Below are positions 8,755-17,639 of a DNA stretch of 32,803 nt, piece after piece (within the stretch, counting starts at the first letter, position 1; every line of letters begins with the position of its first letter). The stretch lies in contig JAGPBF010000021.1 in the NCBI GenBank assembly GCA_018063505.1, forward strand, positions 1-32,803, in the 5' to 3' direction. A program made the translations under genes and the position numbers. Source of the stretch: Rhodoferax sp. (GTDB lineage: Bacteria > Pseudomonadota > Gammaproteobacteria > Burkholderiales > Burkholderiaceae_C). The notes below the pieces were generated by a model. The model was not told where the DNA came from and searched no databases. It worked only from the letters and a program-made list of their open reading frames with translations.

Positions 8755-10881
8755 TCAGCCGGCGCCGCGGGCGATCAGCAAGGCATCCACCACGCAGACC
8801 GCGCCTGTGCCTTTGCTGACGAGCACCGGATTCAGGTCACAGGCGTCGATCAGGTCCCCCAGGTCCATGGCCAGGTTCGACAGTGCATGCAGCACGCCGG
8901 CCAACGGCCCAAGGTCTGTGCGTGGCAGCAGATTGCGGTAGCCCTCGAGCAACTTGCCCAGACGGGTCTGTTGCAGCATCTCGACGGCCTGCTGCGGCGA
9001 CAGTGGTGCCAGTTCCACGGCGCGATCTGCCACCAGTTCCACCAGGGTTCCGCCAGTACCCACCACCATGAGGGTGCCCAGCGGAGCTGCGGCAGCGAAA
9101 CCCACCACCGCCTCGGCGTCGCCTGCCATTTGCTGCTGGATTTCGAAACCATCGATATGCGCCAGCGGCGCCGCGCGCGCCACGTTGCGCCCGATGGTCT
9201 CGAGCGCAGCACGCAGCGCCGGTGCGTCGACGACGCCAAGTACCACGCCACCCACGTCCGAGCGGTGGCTGATCTCGCGCGAAGCCACCTTCACCACCAT
9301 CGGGAAGCCGACCTCATCGGCGCGCGCCAGGATTTCGTCGGCACTGGCGGCGACCAGGGACTTGACGACCGGCACCCCATAGCTGCGCAGGATCCGCAAG
9401 CAAAGTTCGGGCGCCACGCTGCCTGTGGTGTCGGCCAGCAGCCGTCGCCATTGTGCCGCCTCGGGATTGCGCAGTGGCTGGTTTGCACGATGCGCCTGGG
9501 CCCAGGCGCCGGCCCGGCCCGGTTGGCCCCGGCGCAAGTTGTCAATGGCAACCAGCCCCTCGCGCAAACCGCGCAACACCGGTACGCCGGTGCCGGCCAA
9601 TGCCTCCTGGATGCCTGCGTGCAGGCCTTCGCCAGTGGGCGAGATCATGACCACCGGTTTGTCGGTGCTGCGACCCAATGCCCCGTAACCGGGGATGTGA
9701 AGCATGTAGTTCTCGTAGGTGCGCGGATTCAGGCTGGCCTGCGCGTCCTGCAGCAGCGCCAGTGCGCCAACACCGGGGTCGGCCAGGACCGCGCCCAGCG
9801 CCACCGGAGTGTTGCGCGCGGACTGCTGGACGGTGGCACCGATGTCGACCGGGTTCTGACCTGGCGTTCCGGGCAGGCCGGCGCGTACGCCTGCCCGTGT
9901 GGCTTCGGAAAACTCCGCCAGCGCGATGCCAGCCCACGCAGCGACATCACAGGCCAGCGCAGTCTGGCCACCAGAGATGCCGGCGACAGCGATGCGGCCA
10001 CCACGGGTCATGCGGGGTGCCGTCACCGCGCACTCCAGCGAGGCGACGAGTTCGTCGTAGTCGCGCGCAGTGGCGATGTCGCAGGCACGCAAGAAGCTGT
10101 CCATGGCGTCGCGGCTGCTGATCAAGGCGCCCGTGTGGGCCCTGGTGGCGGCGGCACCCATGTCGGAATTGCCAACCTTCAGCACCACCAGCGGCTTGCC
10201 CGCGGCGTGCAGCATTTCGGCCGCATGGGCGAAAGCCACCGGGTCCTGAATCGATTCGGCCACCACACCCACCACCGTAGTGGCCTCATCGTTGGCGAGC
10301 CACGCGAGGTAGTCTGCGGCCGTCACCTGGAACTCGCTGCCGACCGTGATCACCTTGGACAGGCCGGTGGTGATGGTGTTCATGACCGAGATCGCGGCCG
10401 AACCGGACTGCGCCACCAGTGCTACTCGGCCGGGCTGCAGACGCAGTGAGGGTCGGGACGGATACAGGGGCGCGGCGTCGGTGAAGTTCACCAGGCCCAT
10501 GCAATTGGGCCCGTTGATCGACATCGGCGTCTGCGCGCCAAATGTTCGCATGGCCGCTTCTTGCTCGGTGCTGAACCCGTTCGAGAACACGTTGGCCGAG
10601 CGCACGCCGGCCAGCGCCAATTGGCGCAGCGTTTCCACCACCTCTGCGGCAGGTACGGCCACGATGGCGGTGTCCACCGCGTCGGGCAGAGCCTCATAAC
10701 TGTTCAATACCGCAAGGCCGTCGATTTCGGCGGCACTGGGGTGAACCGGCAGGATGCGGCCTTGAAATTTCCAGTTCTGGAGGTTCTGGATAACCACATT
10801 GCCCTGCGAACTTCGCTTGGACGATGCACCTACGATGACGACGGTCCTTGGTCGGACCAGCGCCGTGACGTCTCTATGCAA
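8755..10881 (-). CDS. ADP-forming acyl-CoA synthetase (acetate-CoA ligase family, fused alpha-beta)
   Basis: This protein of about 708 residues is a fused NDP-forming acyl-CoA synthetase, which makes or uses acyl-CoA with ATP and CoA through a phosphohistidine. It has an N-terminal CoA-binding Rossmann domain (RPRTVVIVGAS near residue 10), succinyl-CoA-ligase-like domains with the phosphorylated-His motif AHTGAL, and a C-terminal ATP-grasp domain with EISHRSDVGGVVLGV. I placed the start at the TTG at 10881: AGGAG lies six bases upstream of it, and the Rossmann strand follows directly. A longer frame exists up to 10965, but it runs through the hairpin at 10911-10960. It sits between a binding-protein gene and the HutC-like regulator and probably activates the acid derived from the imported compound. 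The acyl substrate is unknown. Confidence 0.88.
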   Translation of the reverse strand: MHRDVTALVRPRTVVIVGASSKRSSQGNVVIQNLQNWKFQGRILPVHPSAAEIDGLAVLNSYEALPDAVDTAIVAVPAAEVVETLRQLALAGVRSANVFSNGFSTEQEAAMRTFGAQTPMSINGPNCMGLVNFTDAAPLYPSRPSLRLQPGRVALVAQSGSAAISVMNTITTGLSKVITVGSEFQVTAADYLAWLANDEATTVVGVVAESIQDPVAFAHAAEMLHAAGKPLVVLKVGNSDMGAAATRAHTGALISSRDAMDSFLRACDIATARDYDELVASLECAVTAPRMTRGGRIAVAGISGGQTALACDVAAWAGIALAEFSEATRAGVRAGLPGTPGQNPVDIGATVQQSARNTPVALGAVLADPGVGALALLQDAQASLNPRTYENYMLHIPGYGALGRSTDKPVVMISPTGEGLHAGIQEALAGTGVPVLRGLREGLVAIDNLRRGQPGRAGAWAQAHRANQPLRNPEAAQWRRLLADTTGSVAPELCLRILRSYGVPVVKSLVAASADEILARADEVGFPMVVKVASREISHRSDVGGVVLGVVDAPALRAALETIGRNVARAAPLAHIDGFEIQQQMAGDAEAVVGFAAAAPLGTLMVVGTGGTLVELVADRAVELAPLSPQQAVEMLQQTRLGKLLEGYRNLLPRTDLGPLAGVLHALSNLAMDLGDLIDACDLNPVLVSKGTGAVCVVDALLIARGAG

Positions 10882-10887
10882 TTTTTT

Positions 10888-10892
10888 CTCCT
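10888..10892 (-). promoter_or_regulatory. Ribosome binding site deciding the TTG start of the acyl-CoA synthetase
   Basis: On the - strand AGGAG is followed by six bases and then TTG (10881-10879). There is no comparable site upstream of the longer frame, so this site fixes the start. Confidence 0.65.
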
Positions 10893-10910
10893 GAGATTGC
10901 AGCGTGCACG

Positions 10911-10960
10911 CGGCGAGCCGCCGGGTCGGCTGCAAAGAGGGCAGGCCCGGCGGCTCGCCG
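10911..10960 (-). terminator. 15-bp hairpin between the binding-protein and acyl-CoA synthetase genes
   Basis: CGGCGAGCCGCCGGG (10911-10925) and CCCGGCGGCTCGCCG (10946-10960) form a perfect 15-bp stem with a 20-base loop, lying in the 111-base gap after the binding-protein stop. No T run follows on the - strand, so it may stabilise the upstream mRNA or attenuate transcription rather than act as a full intrinsic terminator. It mirrors the hairpin after the other binding-protein gene at 1651-1703. Confidence 0.55.
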
Positions 10961-10992
10961 GGCAACGAAGCGGGCGCAGGCCTACTGCCGCC

Positions 10993-12654
10993 CTACTTCT
11001 TGGGGAACCATGCCTCGGCCCAGTTCGGGTGGGTGTTGAACGAGAAGTTGAACTGGGCGTCCAGTCCGTCGAGCTTGTTCGACACCGCCTCGTGCATCTG
11101 CTGGCTGACCAGCGTGATCTCGTTCAGATCACGTGCGACGATCTCGGCGTAGCGCTTGTAGAAGCCGCGCTGCTTGTCCAACGGAGCAGCAGCAGCTTCG
11201 GCGACAGCTTTGTCGAGTTCCGGATTGCAGTAACCCGTGGGGTTCACGAAAGGCAGATTGCCGGGGTTGCAGATATAGCTCCGATCCACACCCAGCACCG
11301 GGTTCGTCCGGCCGGTCAGCGAGATGACCGACGCGTCGAAATTGTTCTGCTTGTAGACCTTGTCGGTCCAGATCTGCGGATCGAGGCCGGCCATTTTCAC
11401 GTCCACCCCCACGGCGTTCCACATGCTCTGCACCACCTTGCTGACCGAATCGTATGGCGGCCTGGTAATGTAGGTCAACTCGACCGTCATGCGTTTGCCG
11501 TCCTTCATCTTGTAGCCCGCCTCGTCCAGCAGCGCCCCGGCCTTCTTGGGGTCGTAGGGATACAGCTTGTCGTAGTCCACCGACGGGTCGAACAGGTTCT
11601 TGAACTGGCCCGGTATCGCGTTCTTGGCGGTTTCTGCCAGACCCTGGTATGCGTCAGCCACGATGCGTTGACGATCGATGGCGTGGAACAGCGCCTGGCG
11701 CACCTTGAGGTTGTCGAAGGGTGGCTTGCGCATGTTGAAGTCGATCACGGCGCGCTCGGGTGCATTGTTCTCGATGCGAATCACCTTGTAGTTACCCTCC
11801 TTGGCGCCGGCGTTGGTGCCCATCACCTGCGCGGCCTCCGGACGGAACCAGTGGATTTCGCCGCGCATCATCGCGTTCAACCGCTGTTGCGCGTTCGGGA
11901 TCAAGGCAAACACCACCGCGTCCAGATAAGGTTTTGGTTGCTCCCAGTAGTAGGGGTTGCGCACGAAGGTGATCGAACGCCCGCTTTCCCAGGACTGGAA
12001 CTTGAACGGGCCCAGTCCGATCGGCGCACGGTTGGCCGCAGCTGTGGCCATGTCCGCGCTGCCTTCGTAGGCGTGCTTGGGCATGATCGGGAACACTTCC
12101 TTGTCGAACAGGTCGAGCGTGGCGGTCAGCGGCTCCTTGAGCGTGAGCACAAAGGTGTGGCTGTCGGGCGCCTCGGCCTTTTCGACCACCGGAATGAGCT
12201 TGCCCAGGTAGGTATTGAACTTGGCGAAATTGTTCAGCGTGAACAGCACGTCGGCCGATGTGAAGGGTTGTCCATCGGACCATTTGACTCCCTGGCGCAG
12301 CTTGAAGGTGTAGACCTTGCCATCGGGCGAGACGGTCCATTCCGTGGCCAGCCGCGGCAACCGCTTGCCGACGCGGTCGTAGGTCATAAGGCCATCGGCC
12401 CACACGTCGGCCATGAACAGCATCGAGGTGAGCGACGTCAGGTGCGTATTGAAGCTGGATATCGCGCCCGGATCCAGCGCGGCAATGACCGTGCCGCCGC
12501 GCTGAGGTTGGCCCTGCGCCAGCGCTGGGGTCGTCACCACTGCGAAGGACAGCGCGGTGGTGGCGCACAGCGCCAGTACCGCGCGGCGCGAGGCACTGGC
12601 CAGGCAGAATGTGCGCGCAGTGGCGCCCGGGTTCAGGGAGAATTTCTTGGTCAT
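10993..12654 (-). CDS. ABC transporter periplasmic substrate-binding protein, peptide type (SBP_bac_5), second system
   Basis: This 553-residue family 5 solute-binding protein is the receptor for the second importer. The start at 12654 is chosen because GAGGAA lies six bases before it and the product then opens with MTKKFSLNP. A signal sequence follows, with SRRAVLALC at residues 22-30 (Tat-like twin arginine) and a cleavage site near A46 (TPALA-Q). The mature part begins QPQRGGTVIAALDPG and includes FKLRQGVKWSDGQPFTSADV, a typical family signature, near residue 112. A longer frame to 12705 adds 17 unlikely residues. Unlike the first system, its gene lies after the permease and ATPase genes. 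The substrate is unknown, and the protein is clearly distinct from the binding protein at 18-1586. Confidence 0.9.
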   Translation of the reverse strand: MTKKFSLNPGATARTFCLASASRRAVLALCATTALSFAVVTTPALAQGQPQRGGTVIAALDPGAISSFNTHLTSLTSMLFMADVWADGLMTYDRVGKRLPRLATEWTVSPDGKVYTFKLRQGVKWSDGQPFTSADVLFTLNNFAKFNTYLGKLIPVVEKAEAPDSHTFVLTLKEPLTATLDLFDKEVFPIMPKHAYEGSADMATAAANRAPIGLGPFKFQSWESGRSITFVRNPYYWEQPKPYLDAVVFALIPNAQQRLNAMMRGEIHWFRPEAAQVMGTNAGAKEGNYKVIRIENNAPERAVIDFNMRKPPFDNLKVRQALFHAIDRQRIVADAYQGLAETAKNAIPGQFKNLFDPSVDYDKLYPYDPKKAGALLDEAGYKMKDGKRMTVELTYITRPPYDSVSKVVQSMWNAVGVDVKMAGLDPQIWTDKVYKQNNFDASVISLTGRTNPVLGVDRSYICNPGNLPFVNPTGYCNPELDKAVAEAAAAPLDKQRGFYKRYAEIVARDLNEITLVSQQMHEAVSNKLDGLDAQFNFSFNTHPNWAEAWFPKK

Positions 12655-12778
12655 GGGTAGTTCCTCAGAAGTGGAAAAAAATGGACGCCGGACAGCCGGC
12701 TGCATTCCGGCACGAGCCGGGGACGGGACGATGGGACAGGTGAGTCAGGTGGCCTCCTCGTGTTTGAGCTGGTCAAAA

Positions 12779-13641
<863 letters not shown>

Positions 13642-13645
<4 letters not shown>

Positions 13646-14514
13646 GGCGTGCCCTGCGTGGCAGGCCGGCTGCGACGGGTGAGTTCGATCAGGCGCGCCG
13701 AGTAAGGATGTCTAGGCGCGTCGAACAGTTCAATGGTGTTGGCCGACTCCACCACTTTTCCGCCGCGCATGACGTAGACACGATCGCAGAGCGCGGCGAC
13801 CACGCCCAGGTCGTGGGTAATGATGACCATGGCCATGCGGCGCTCCAGGTGCAGCCGGTGCAACGTCTCCAGCACCTGTAGCTGGACGGTGGCGTCCAGC
13901 GCAGTGGTGGGCTCGTCGGCGAACAGCAGCAGCGGTTCACTGGCCAGCGCCATGGCGATCATGATGCGCTGGCGCATGCCGCCCGAGAGTTCGTGCGGAA
14001 AGCGCCGGGCGACGTGCTCGACGTCGCGCAGGCCAACCTCGCGCAGCAGCGCGTGGATGCGTTCGAGTTCCGGCATGGCATAGTGACCGGGGCTCAATGC
14101 CTCCCGAATCTGTCGGCCCACCCGCATGGTGGGGTTGAGGTAACCCAGGGGATCCTGGAAGATCATCGAGAAACCCGACTTGCGTCGCAGGTTGCGCAAC
14201 GCCTGCGTGGACATGGTCAATGTGTCCGCGCCGTTGAAGTCGGCAGTACCGCTGAGTTCGGCAAATTGCACCTGCGCCATGAGCCGGGATACGGCTCGTG
14301 CCAGGGTGCTTTTGCCCGACCCCGACTCGCCGACGATGCCCACGCATTCTCCCGGCGCCACCTGAAAATCGACGCCATCGACGGCGCGCACCACCGCGTC
14401 GGACGTGCGCAGATGAACCTTGAGATTGCGCACGTCCAGCAACAATGCAGCCTCCGCTGGCGCGGCGAATTCGGCCCCCATGTCGCGCACTGGTATGTTC
14501 TCGGTGGTGTCCAT
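13642..14514 (-). CDS. ABC transporter ATP-binding protein, DppD/OppD type
   Basis: This 290-residue ATPase has Walker [10 protein letters not shown] at residues 62-70, Q-loop IFQDPLGYLNPT, signature LSGGMRQRIMIAMAL, Walker [15 protein letters not shown] and H-loop IITHDL. The signature LSGGMRQR is typical of the DppD/OppD class. The tail ends soon after APRHPYSARLIEL, so it is shorter than the 320-330 residues of many DppD proteins. I placed the start at 14514, where ATG overlaps the permease stop by one base (TGATG); the longer frame to 14688 only shadows the permease gene. Confidence 0.9.
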
Positions 14515-15422
14515 CAGCGCTCCAACCCGACTTGCGTGCCTTTGCGCCGGCTGTCTGACGCCTCGTTCAGGCCGTCGGCGAAAAGATTGAAGGCGATGAT
14601 CGCCAGGCAGATCGCAGCGCCGGGAAACACGCTCATCCACCATGCCTGGCTCATGTAGTCTTGCGCCGTGAAGAGCAGTTGTCCCCAACTGACCATGTTC
14701 GGATCCGATAGCCCCAGAAAGCCCAGGCCGGCTTCGATCAGGATCGCCACACTGGCGTCCAGCGCCACCTGCACGATCACCGGCTGAATGGCATTGGGCA
14801 GAATCTCGCGCAGCACTATGTGCGTGGTGGACAAGTCGATGACACGCGCGGCAGCCACGAACTCGCGGTTGCGCAACTTCAGGTACTGCCCGTAGATCAG
14901 GCGTGCCTCCACCGGCCAGATGGCCAGCGTGACCGCCGCGATCAGCAACCAGAAGCTGCTGCCGAACAGGGCCACGGCCAGCAGTACGAAGAGGATCACC
15001 GGCAGCGTCTGGAACAGTTCTGTCACGCGCATCAGCACGGATTCGACCCAGCCGCCGAAGTATCCCGCCAGGATGCCGATCGTGCCGCCGATGATCAGTG
15101 CGGCAAATGCGGCGCCGAAACCGATGGCAAGCGATGCGCGGGTGCCGTAGATCACCATCGAGAAAATGTCACGGCCAACGTTGTCGGTGCCGAAATAGTG
15201 CTCTGCGCCGGGCGGGGCAAGACTGCTGGCAGTCTGCTCGAACGGGCCGAAAGTTGCTATCGATGGGGCAGCCATCGCCACCAGTGCGAGCAGTACCAGC
15301 AGCACCAGTCCGATGGCGCCATGTCGGGTGCGCATGACCCCTCGGATGGAGATGCCCAGCCACTGCAACATGGTCGTGTGCATGGTCGTCGCGGCCGGGA
15401 GATGGTTCGACTTGGATGTCAT
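14514..15422 (-). CDS. ABC transporter permease, DppC/OppC type, second system
   Basis: This 302-residue inner-membrane permease has a cytoplasmic N-terminus, a first membrane span at about residues 37-57 (GLVLLVLLALVAMAAPSIA), and the family motif YFGTDNVGRDIFSMVIYGTR at about residues 75-94. The EAA-type loop lies at AAARVIDLSTTHIVLREILP. It starts 13 bases after the partner permease and overlaps the downstream ATPase by one base. It should pair with the permease at 15436-16404. Confidence 0.9.
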   Translation of the reverse strand: MTSKSNHLPAATTMHTTMLQWLGISIRGVMRTRHGAIGLVLLVLLALVAMAAPSIATFGPFEQTASSLAPPGAEHYFGTDNVGRDIFSMVIYGTRASLAIGFGAAFAALIIGGTIGILAGYFGGWVESVLMRVTELFQTLPVILFVLLAVALFGSSFWLLIAAVTLAIWPVEARLIYGQYLKLRNREFVAAARVIDLSTTHIVLREILPNAIQPVIVQVALDASVAILIEAGLGFLGLSDPNMVSWGQLLFTAQDYMSQAWWMSVFPGAAICLAIIAFNLFADGLNEASDSRRKGTQVGLER

Positions 15423-15435
15423 GGCGTGGGAAGTC

Positions 15436-16404
15436 TCAGCGGCCGTGGCGGATGCGCGGATCGATCAGTGCGTACAACACGTCGACGACGAAGTTCATGA
15501 TGATCACCGCCAGCGCGGAGAAGATCACCACGCCCATGACGGTCATGTTGTCACTGGTACGGATGGCCTCGATCATCAGCAGGCCCAGACCCGGCCAGGT
15601 AAACACCGTCTCCAGCAACACCGCGCCGCCCAGTGCGGCACCGAAGGCGTAGCCGGCGATGGTGACCAGGGGCAGGCTTGAGTTGCGCAAGATATGGCGC
15701 CAGATGATGGTGTTGCGCCGCAGTCCTTTGGCACGCGCGGTAACGACATAACCCTGGCCCAGGGTGTCGATGACACTGGCGCGCATGATGCGCGCCACGC
15801 GCATCGCTTCATGCACCGCGAATGCACCCACGGGCAAGGCCATGTAATACAGCCGCTCGAGCATCCAGTCCAGCCCTTTGGCCTGCGACAACAACGGTCC
15901 CATGCCTTGCGTGGGGAACCAGTTGAGCTTGACCGCGAACAGCAGCACCATGAGCTGTCCCAGCCAGAAAGTGGGAACGGCATACAGCACCAGCGTGGTG
16001 GTGGTCCAAGCCTGATCCACTCCTGCGCGGCGCGTCGTGCCGGTGAGCACGCCGATCACCATGCCCAGCGGAATGGCCACCGCGAAGCCGGCCGAGGCCA
16101 ACAGGATGGTGCGCGGCGCGCGCTCCAGAATCAGTTCCAGAACCGGGCGCTGCGAGTGGTAGGAGAAGCCGAAATCTCCCTGCGCCAGATTGGCGAAGTA
16201 CGACCAGATGCGCACATACAGCGGATCGTTGAGCCGATAACGCAGCTCGATGGCGTCGCGGAACGCTTGGGGCACCGGAAAATCTCCGACCATGGCTTGC
16301 ACCGGGTCACCCGGGATCATCTGCTGCATCAGGAAGATGACCAGGATCACCGCAATGAGCAGCGGCACCGCGTGCAGGATGCGCAGAAGCGTGAAACGCA
16401 GCAT
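15436..16404 (-). CDS. ABC transporter permease, DppB/OppB type, second system
   Basis: This 322-residue permease begins with a membrane span (residues ~10-27), then QQMIPGDPVQAMVGD, the typical DppB motif, at residues ~27-41. Five further hydrophobic segments follow. The EAA loop is VVTARAKGLRRNTIIWRHIL, and the C-terminus is DPRIRHGR. It starts ten bases after the amidohydrolase-fold gene stop, so both belong to one transcript. This places the amidohydrolase-fold protein directly in the uptake operon. Confidence 0.9.
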   Translation of the reverse strand: MLRFTLLRILHAVPLLIAVILVIFLMQQMIPGDPVQAMVGDFPVPQAFRDAIELRYRLNDPLYVRIWSYFANLAQGDFGFSYHSQRPVLELILERAPRTILLASAGFAVAIPLGMVIGVLTGTTRRAGVDQAWTTTTLVLYAVPTFWLGQLMVLLFAVKLNWFPTQGMGPLLSQAKGLDWMLERLYYMALPVGAFAVHEAMRVARIMRASVIDTLGQGYVVTARAKGLRRNTIIWRHILRNSSLPLVTIAGYAFGAALGGAVLLETVFTWPGLGLLMIEAIRTSDNMTVMGVVIFSALAVIIMNFVVDVLYALIDPRIRHGR

Positions 16405-16414
16405 GCAGGCAGTG

Positions 16415-17323
16415 TCAGTTGAGGCGGAAGAAGGTCGCCGCGTTACCGTGCAGCCACTTTTCCATGACTTTCTCCTTGATGGGGAGCGATTGGTATTCCT
16501 GGATCAGTTCTTCGAAAGAGGTGCCGAACAGGTAACGTGACAGGCCCACCATGATCTTGTCCTGCAGCAGCGTATTGCCGAACTGGAGGAACTGCTCCCA
16601 ACCCGAGCCCGGTTGTCCCAGGTATTTGGGACGATGGGCTGCGGTGTCCGCATACAGGTTGGGATGGCGGCGCAGCAGGCCGACCATGTCGTTGATCCAG
16701 GGCCAGCCGCCGAGGCCGGCAATCACGCGCAGTTCTGGAAAATGGATACAGATGTCGTCCAGATAACGTGGGTGCGCAATGTCATACGGCCGATCGTTTG
16801 CATAGGTCATCGACGTATAGACTCGCACCGGTACATCGAGCTCCACGCACTTGGCATATAGCGGGTAGTAGCGCTTGTCGTTGGCCGGAATGCAGGTATA
16901 CAGCGGCGAGACCCGAATGCCGCCTGCGCCTTCCTCGCGCACCAGGCGTTCGAGTTCGCGCACGCCGCGCATACCGTCGTTCGGGTCGATGGTGACCAGC
17001 GTGAAAAAGCGGTTCGGATGGTCCCTGTGAATCTGGCCGATCTGGTCATTGCGCGCCCCCACCAGCAGGCCTGCACGTATGCCTGCGCGATCCATGTCTT
17101 CGACCAGCTTCTTCGTGCCACCGTCATCGGGCGGTGCATCGCCGACCGGCTTGCGGTTGGACGCCTGGCGGAACACGTGGGCATAGTTGTCGAAACCGTA
17201 GCCTGACGGACGCGGCAGCGAACCCGGGAACGGCGTACCGGGACGCCCATTCGTGACCGTCTGGATGGCAGGATCGGCTTCGCTCTTTGGCAGGCTGATT
17301 TCGAGGTCGATGACGCGCGGCAT
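16415..17323 (-). CDS. Amidohydrolase-fold (Amidohydro_2) protein lacking the canonical metal ligands
   Basis: This 302-residue protein has the layout of Amidohydro_2 TIM-barrel hydrolases and decarboxylases: IDL at the N-terminus, repeated beta/alpha segments such as FFTLVTIDPND and EGAGGIRVSPLY, the LDDICIHFPELRVIAG strand, GGWPW at 205-209 and FGTSFEE near the end. The usual ligands are replaced: E8 and S10 stand where HxH is expected (IDLEIS), Y169 at the second His position (VRVYTS), G203 at the third (IAGLGGWPW), and S269 at the catalytic Asp (FGTSF). It may be a metal-independent enzyme, as known for LigI in this superfamily, or a non-catalytic binding protein. AAAGGAA before the ATG is a strong ribosome site. 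It is the first gene of the leftward import cluster. Confidence 0.8.
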   Translation of the reverse strand: MPRVIDLEISLPKSEADPAIQTVTNGRPGTPFPGSLPRPSGYGFDNYAHVFRQASNRKPVGDAPPDDGGTKKLVEDMDRAGIRAGLLVGARNDQIGQIHRDHPNRFFTLVTIDPNDGMRGVRELERLVREEGAGGIRVSPLYTCIPANDKRYYPLYAKCVELDVPVRVYTSMTYANDRPYDIAHPRYLDDICIHFPELRVIAGLGGWPWINDMVGLLRRHPNLYADTAAHRPKYLGQPGSGWEQFLQFGNTLLQDKIMVGLSRYLFGTSFEELIQEYQSLPIKEKVMEKWLHGNAATFFRLN

Positions 17324-17356
17324 GAAATTCCTTTGCAGACAGGGGCCATGAAGGTT

Positions 17357-17387
17357 GCCGAGCTACCCCGGTTGCGGTGAGCTCGGC
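17357..17387 (-). repeat. Inverted repeat in the leader of the leftward cluster
   Basis: GCCGAGCT (17357-17364) and AGCTCGGC (17380-17387) form an 8-bp stem with a 15-base loop, between the putative operator and the first gene. It could be a leader hairpin or part of an operator; nothing decides between these. Confidence 0.35.
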
Positions 17388-17417
17388 TTCGGGTTCTAGT
17401 TTCCAGTTGACGTATGT

Positions 17418-17433
17418 ACCTGTCTATACAGGT
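17418..17433. promoter_or_regulatory. Putative HutC-subfamily GntR operator
   Basis: ACCTGTCTATACAGGT is a near-perfect 16-base palindrome containing GT-C-TA-T-AC. This fits the core of the consensus reported for HutC-subfamily GntR regulators (yGTmTAkACy). It lies 95 bases upstream of the ATG of the amidohydrolase-fold gene, where a repressor would control the whole leftward cluster. The HutC-like regulator is encoded in that same cluster (7948-8745), which suggests feedback control. I could not place a convincing -35/-10 pair around it. Confidence 0.6.
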
Positions 17434-17491
17434 TAACCCTGACCATCGTTTCATCGGCAGGCCTGGCCTGGACATCGATATCCTGAGCAGC

Positions 17492-17566
17492 GCCCCGGCC
17501 GGCCGGATATCGCATCCACGAGATAAGCATTGGCTTTCGCTGATGGTGGCATCGGGCGCGGGTGGG
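17492..17566 (+). pseudogene. Fragment of a second DODA-type dioxygenase gene
   Basis: These 25 codons read APAGRISHPRDKHWLSLMVA and on into SGAGG. They match residues 217-241 of the dioxygenase at 5761-6555 at 20 of 25 residues and 63 of 75 bases (counted by eye), including both histidines of the HPRxxH motif. Nothing before or after continues the similarity, and no full-length frame exists. It is a relic of a duplicate or related dioxygenase gene next to another decayed oxygenase. Confidence 0.72.
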
Positions 17567-17639
17567 GTGGGAATGCGGTGGGTCCTGGCGCGGTCATGCG
17601 ATCAGAACACCGGGGTCGTCGGGTCAAATAATATCGTTT

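Noticed and set aside
10882..10965. N-terminal extension of the acyl-CoA synthetase to 10965
   Set aside because: The extension crosses the 15-bp hairpin and lacks a ribosome site, while AGGAG sits correctly before the TTG at 10881.
8284..12660. Two + strand frames of about 700 codons each (8284-10449 and 10561-12660)
   Set aside because: They lie opposite the acyl-CoA synthetase, regulator and binding-protein genes, whose motifs are unmistakable. High GC keeps the antisense frames open.
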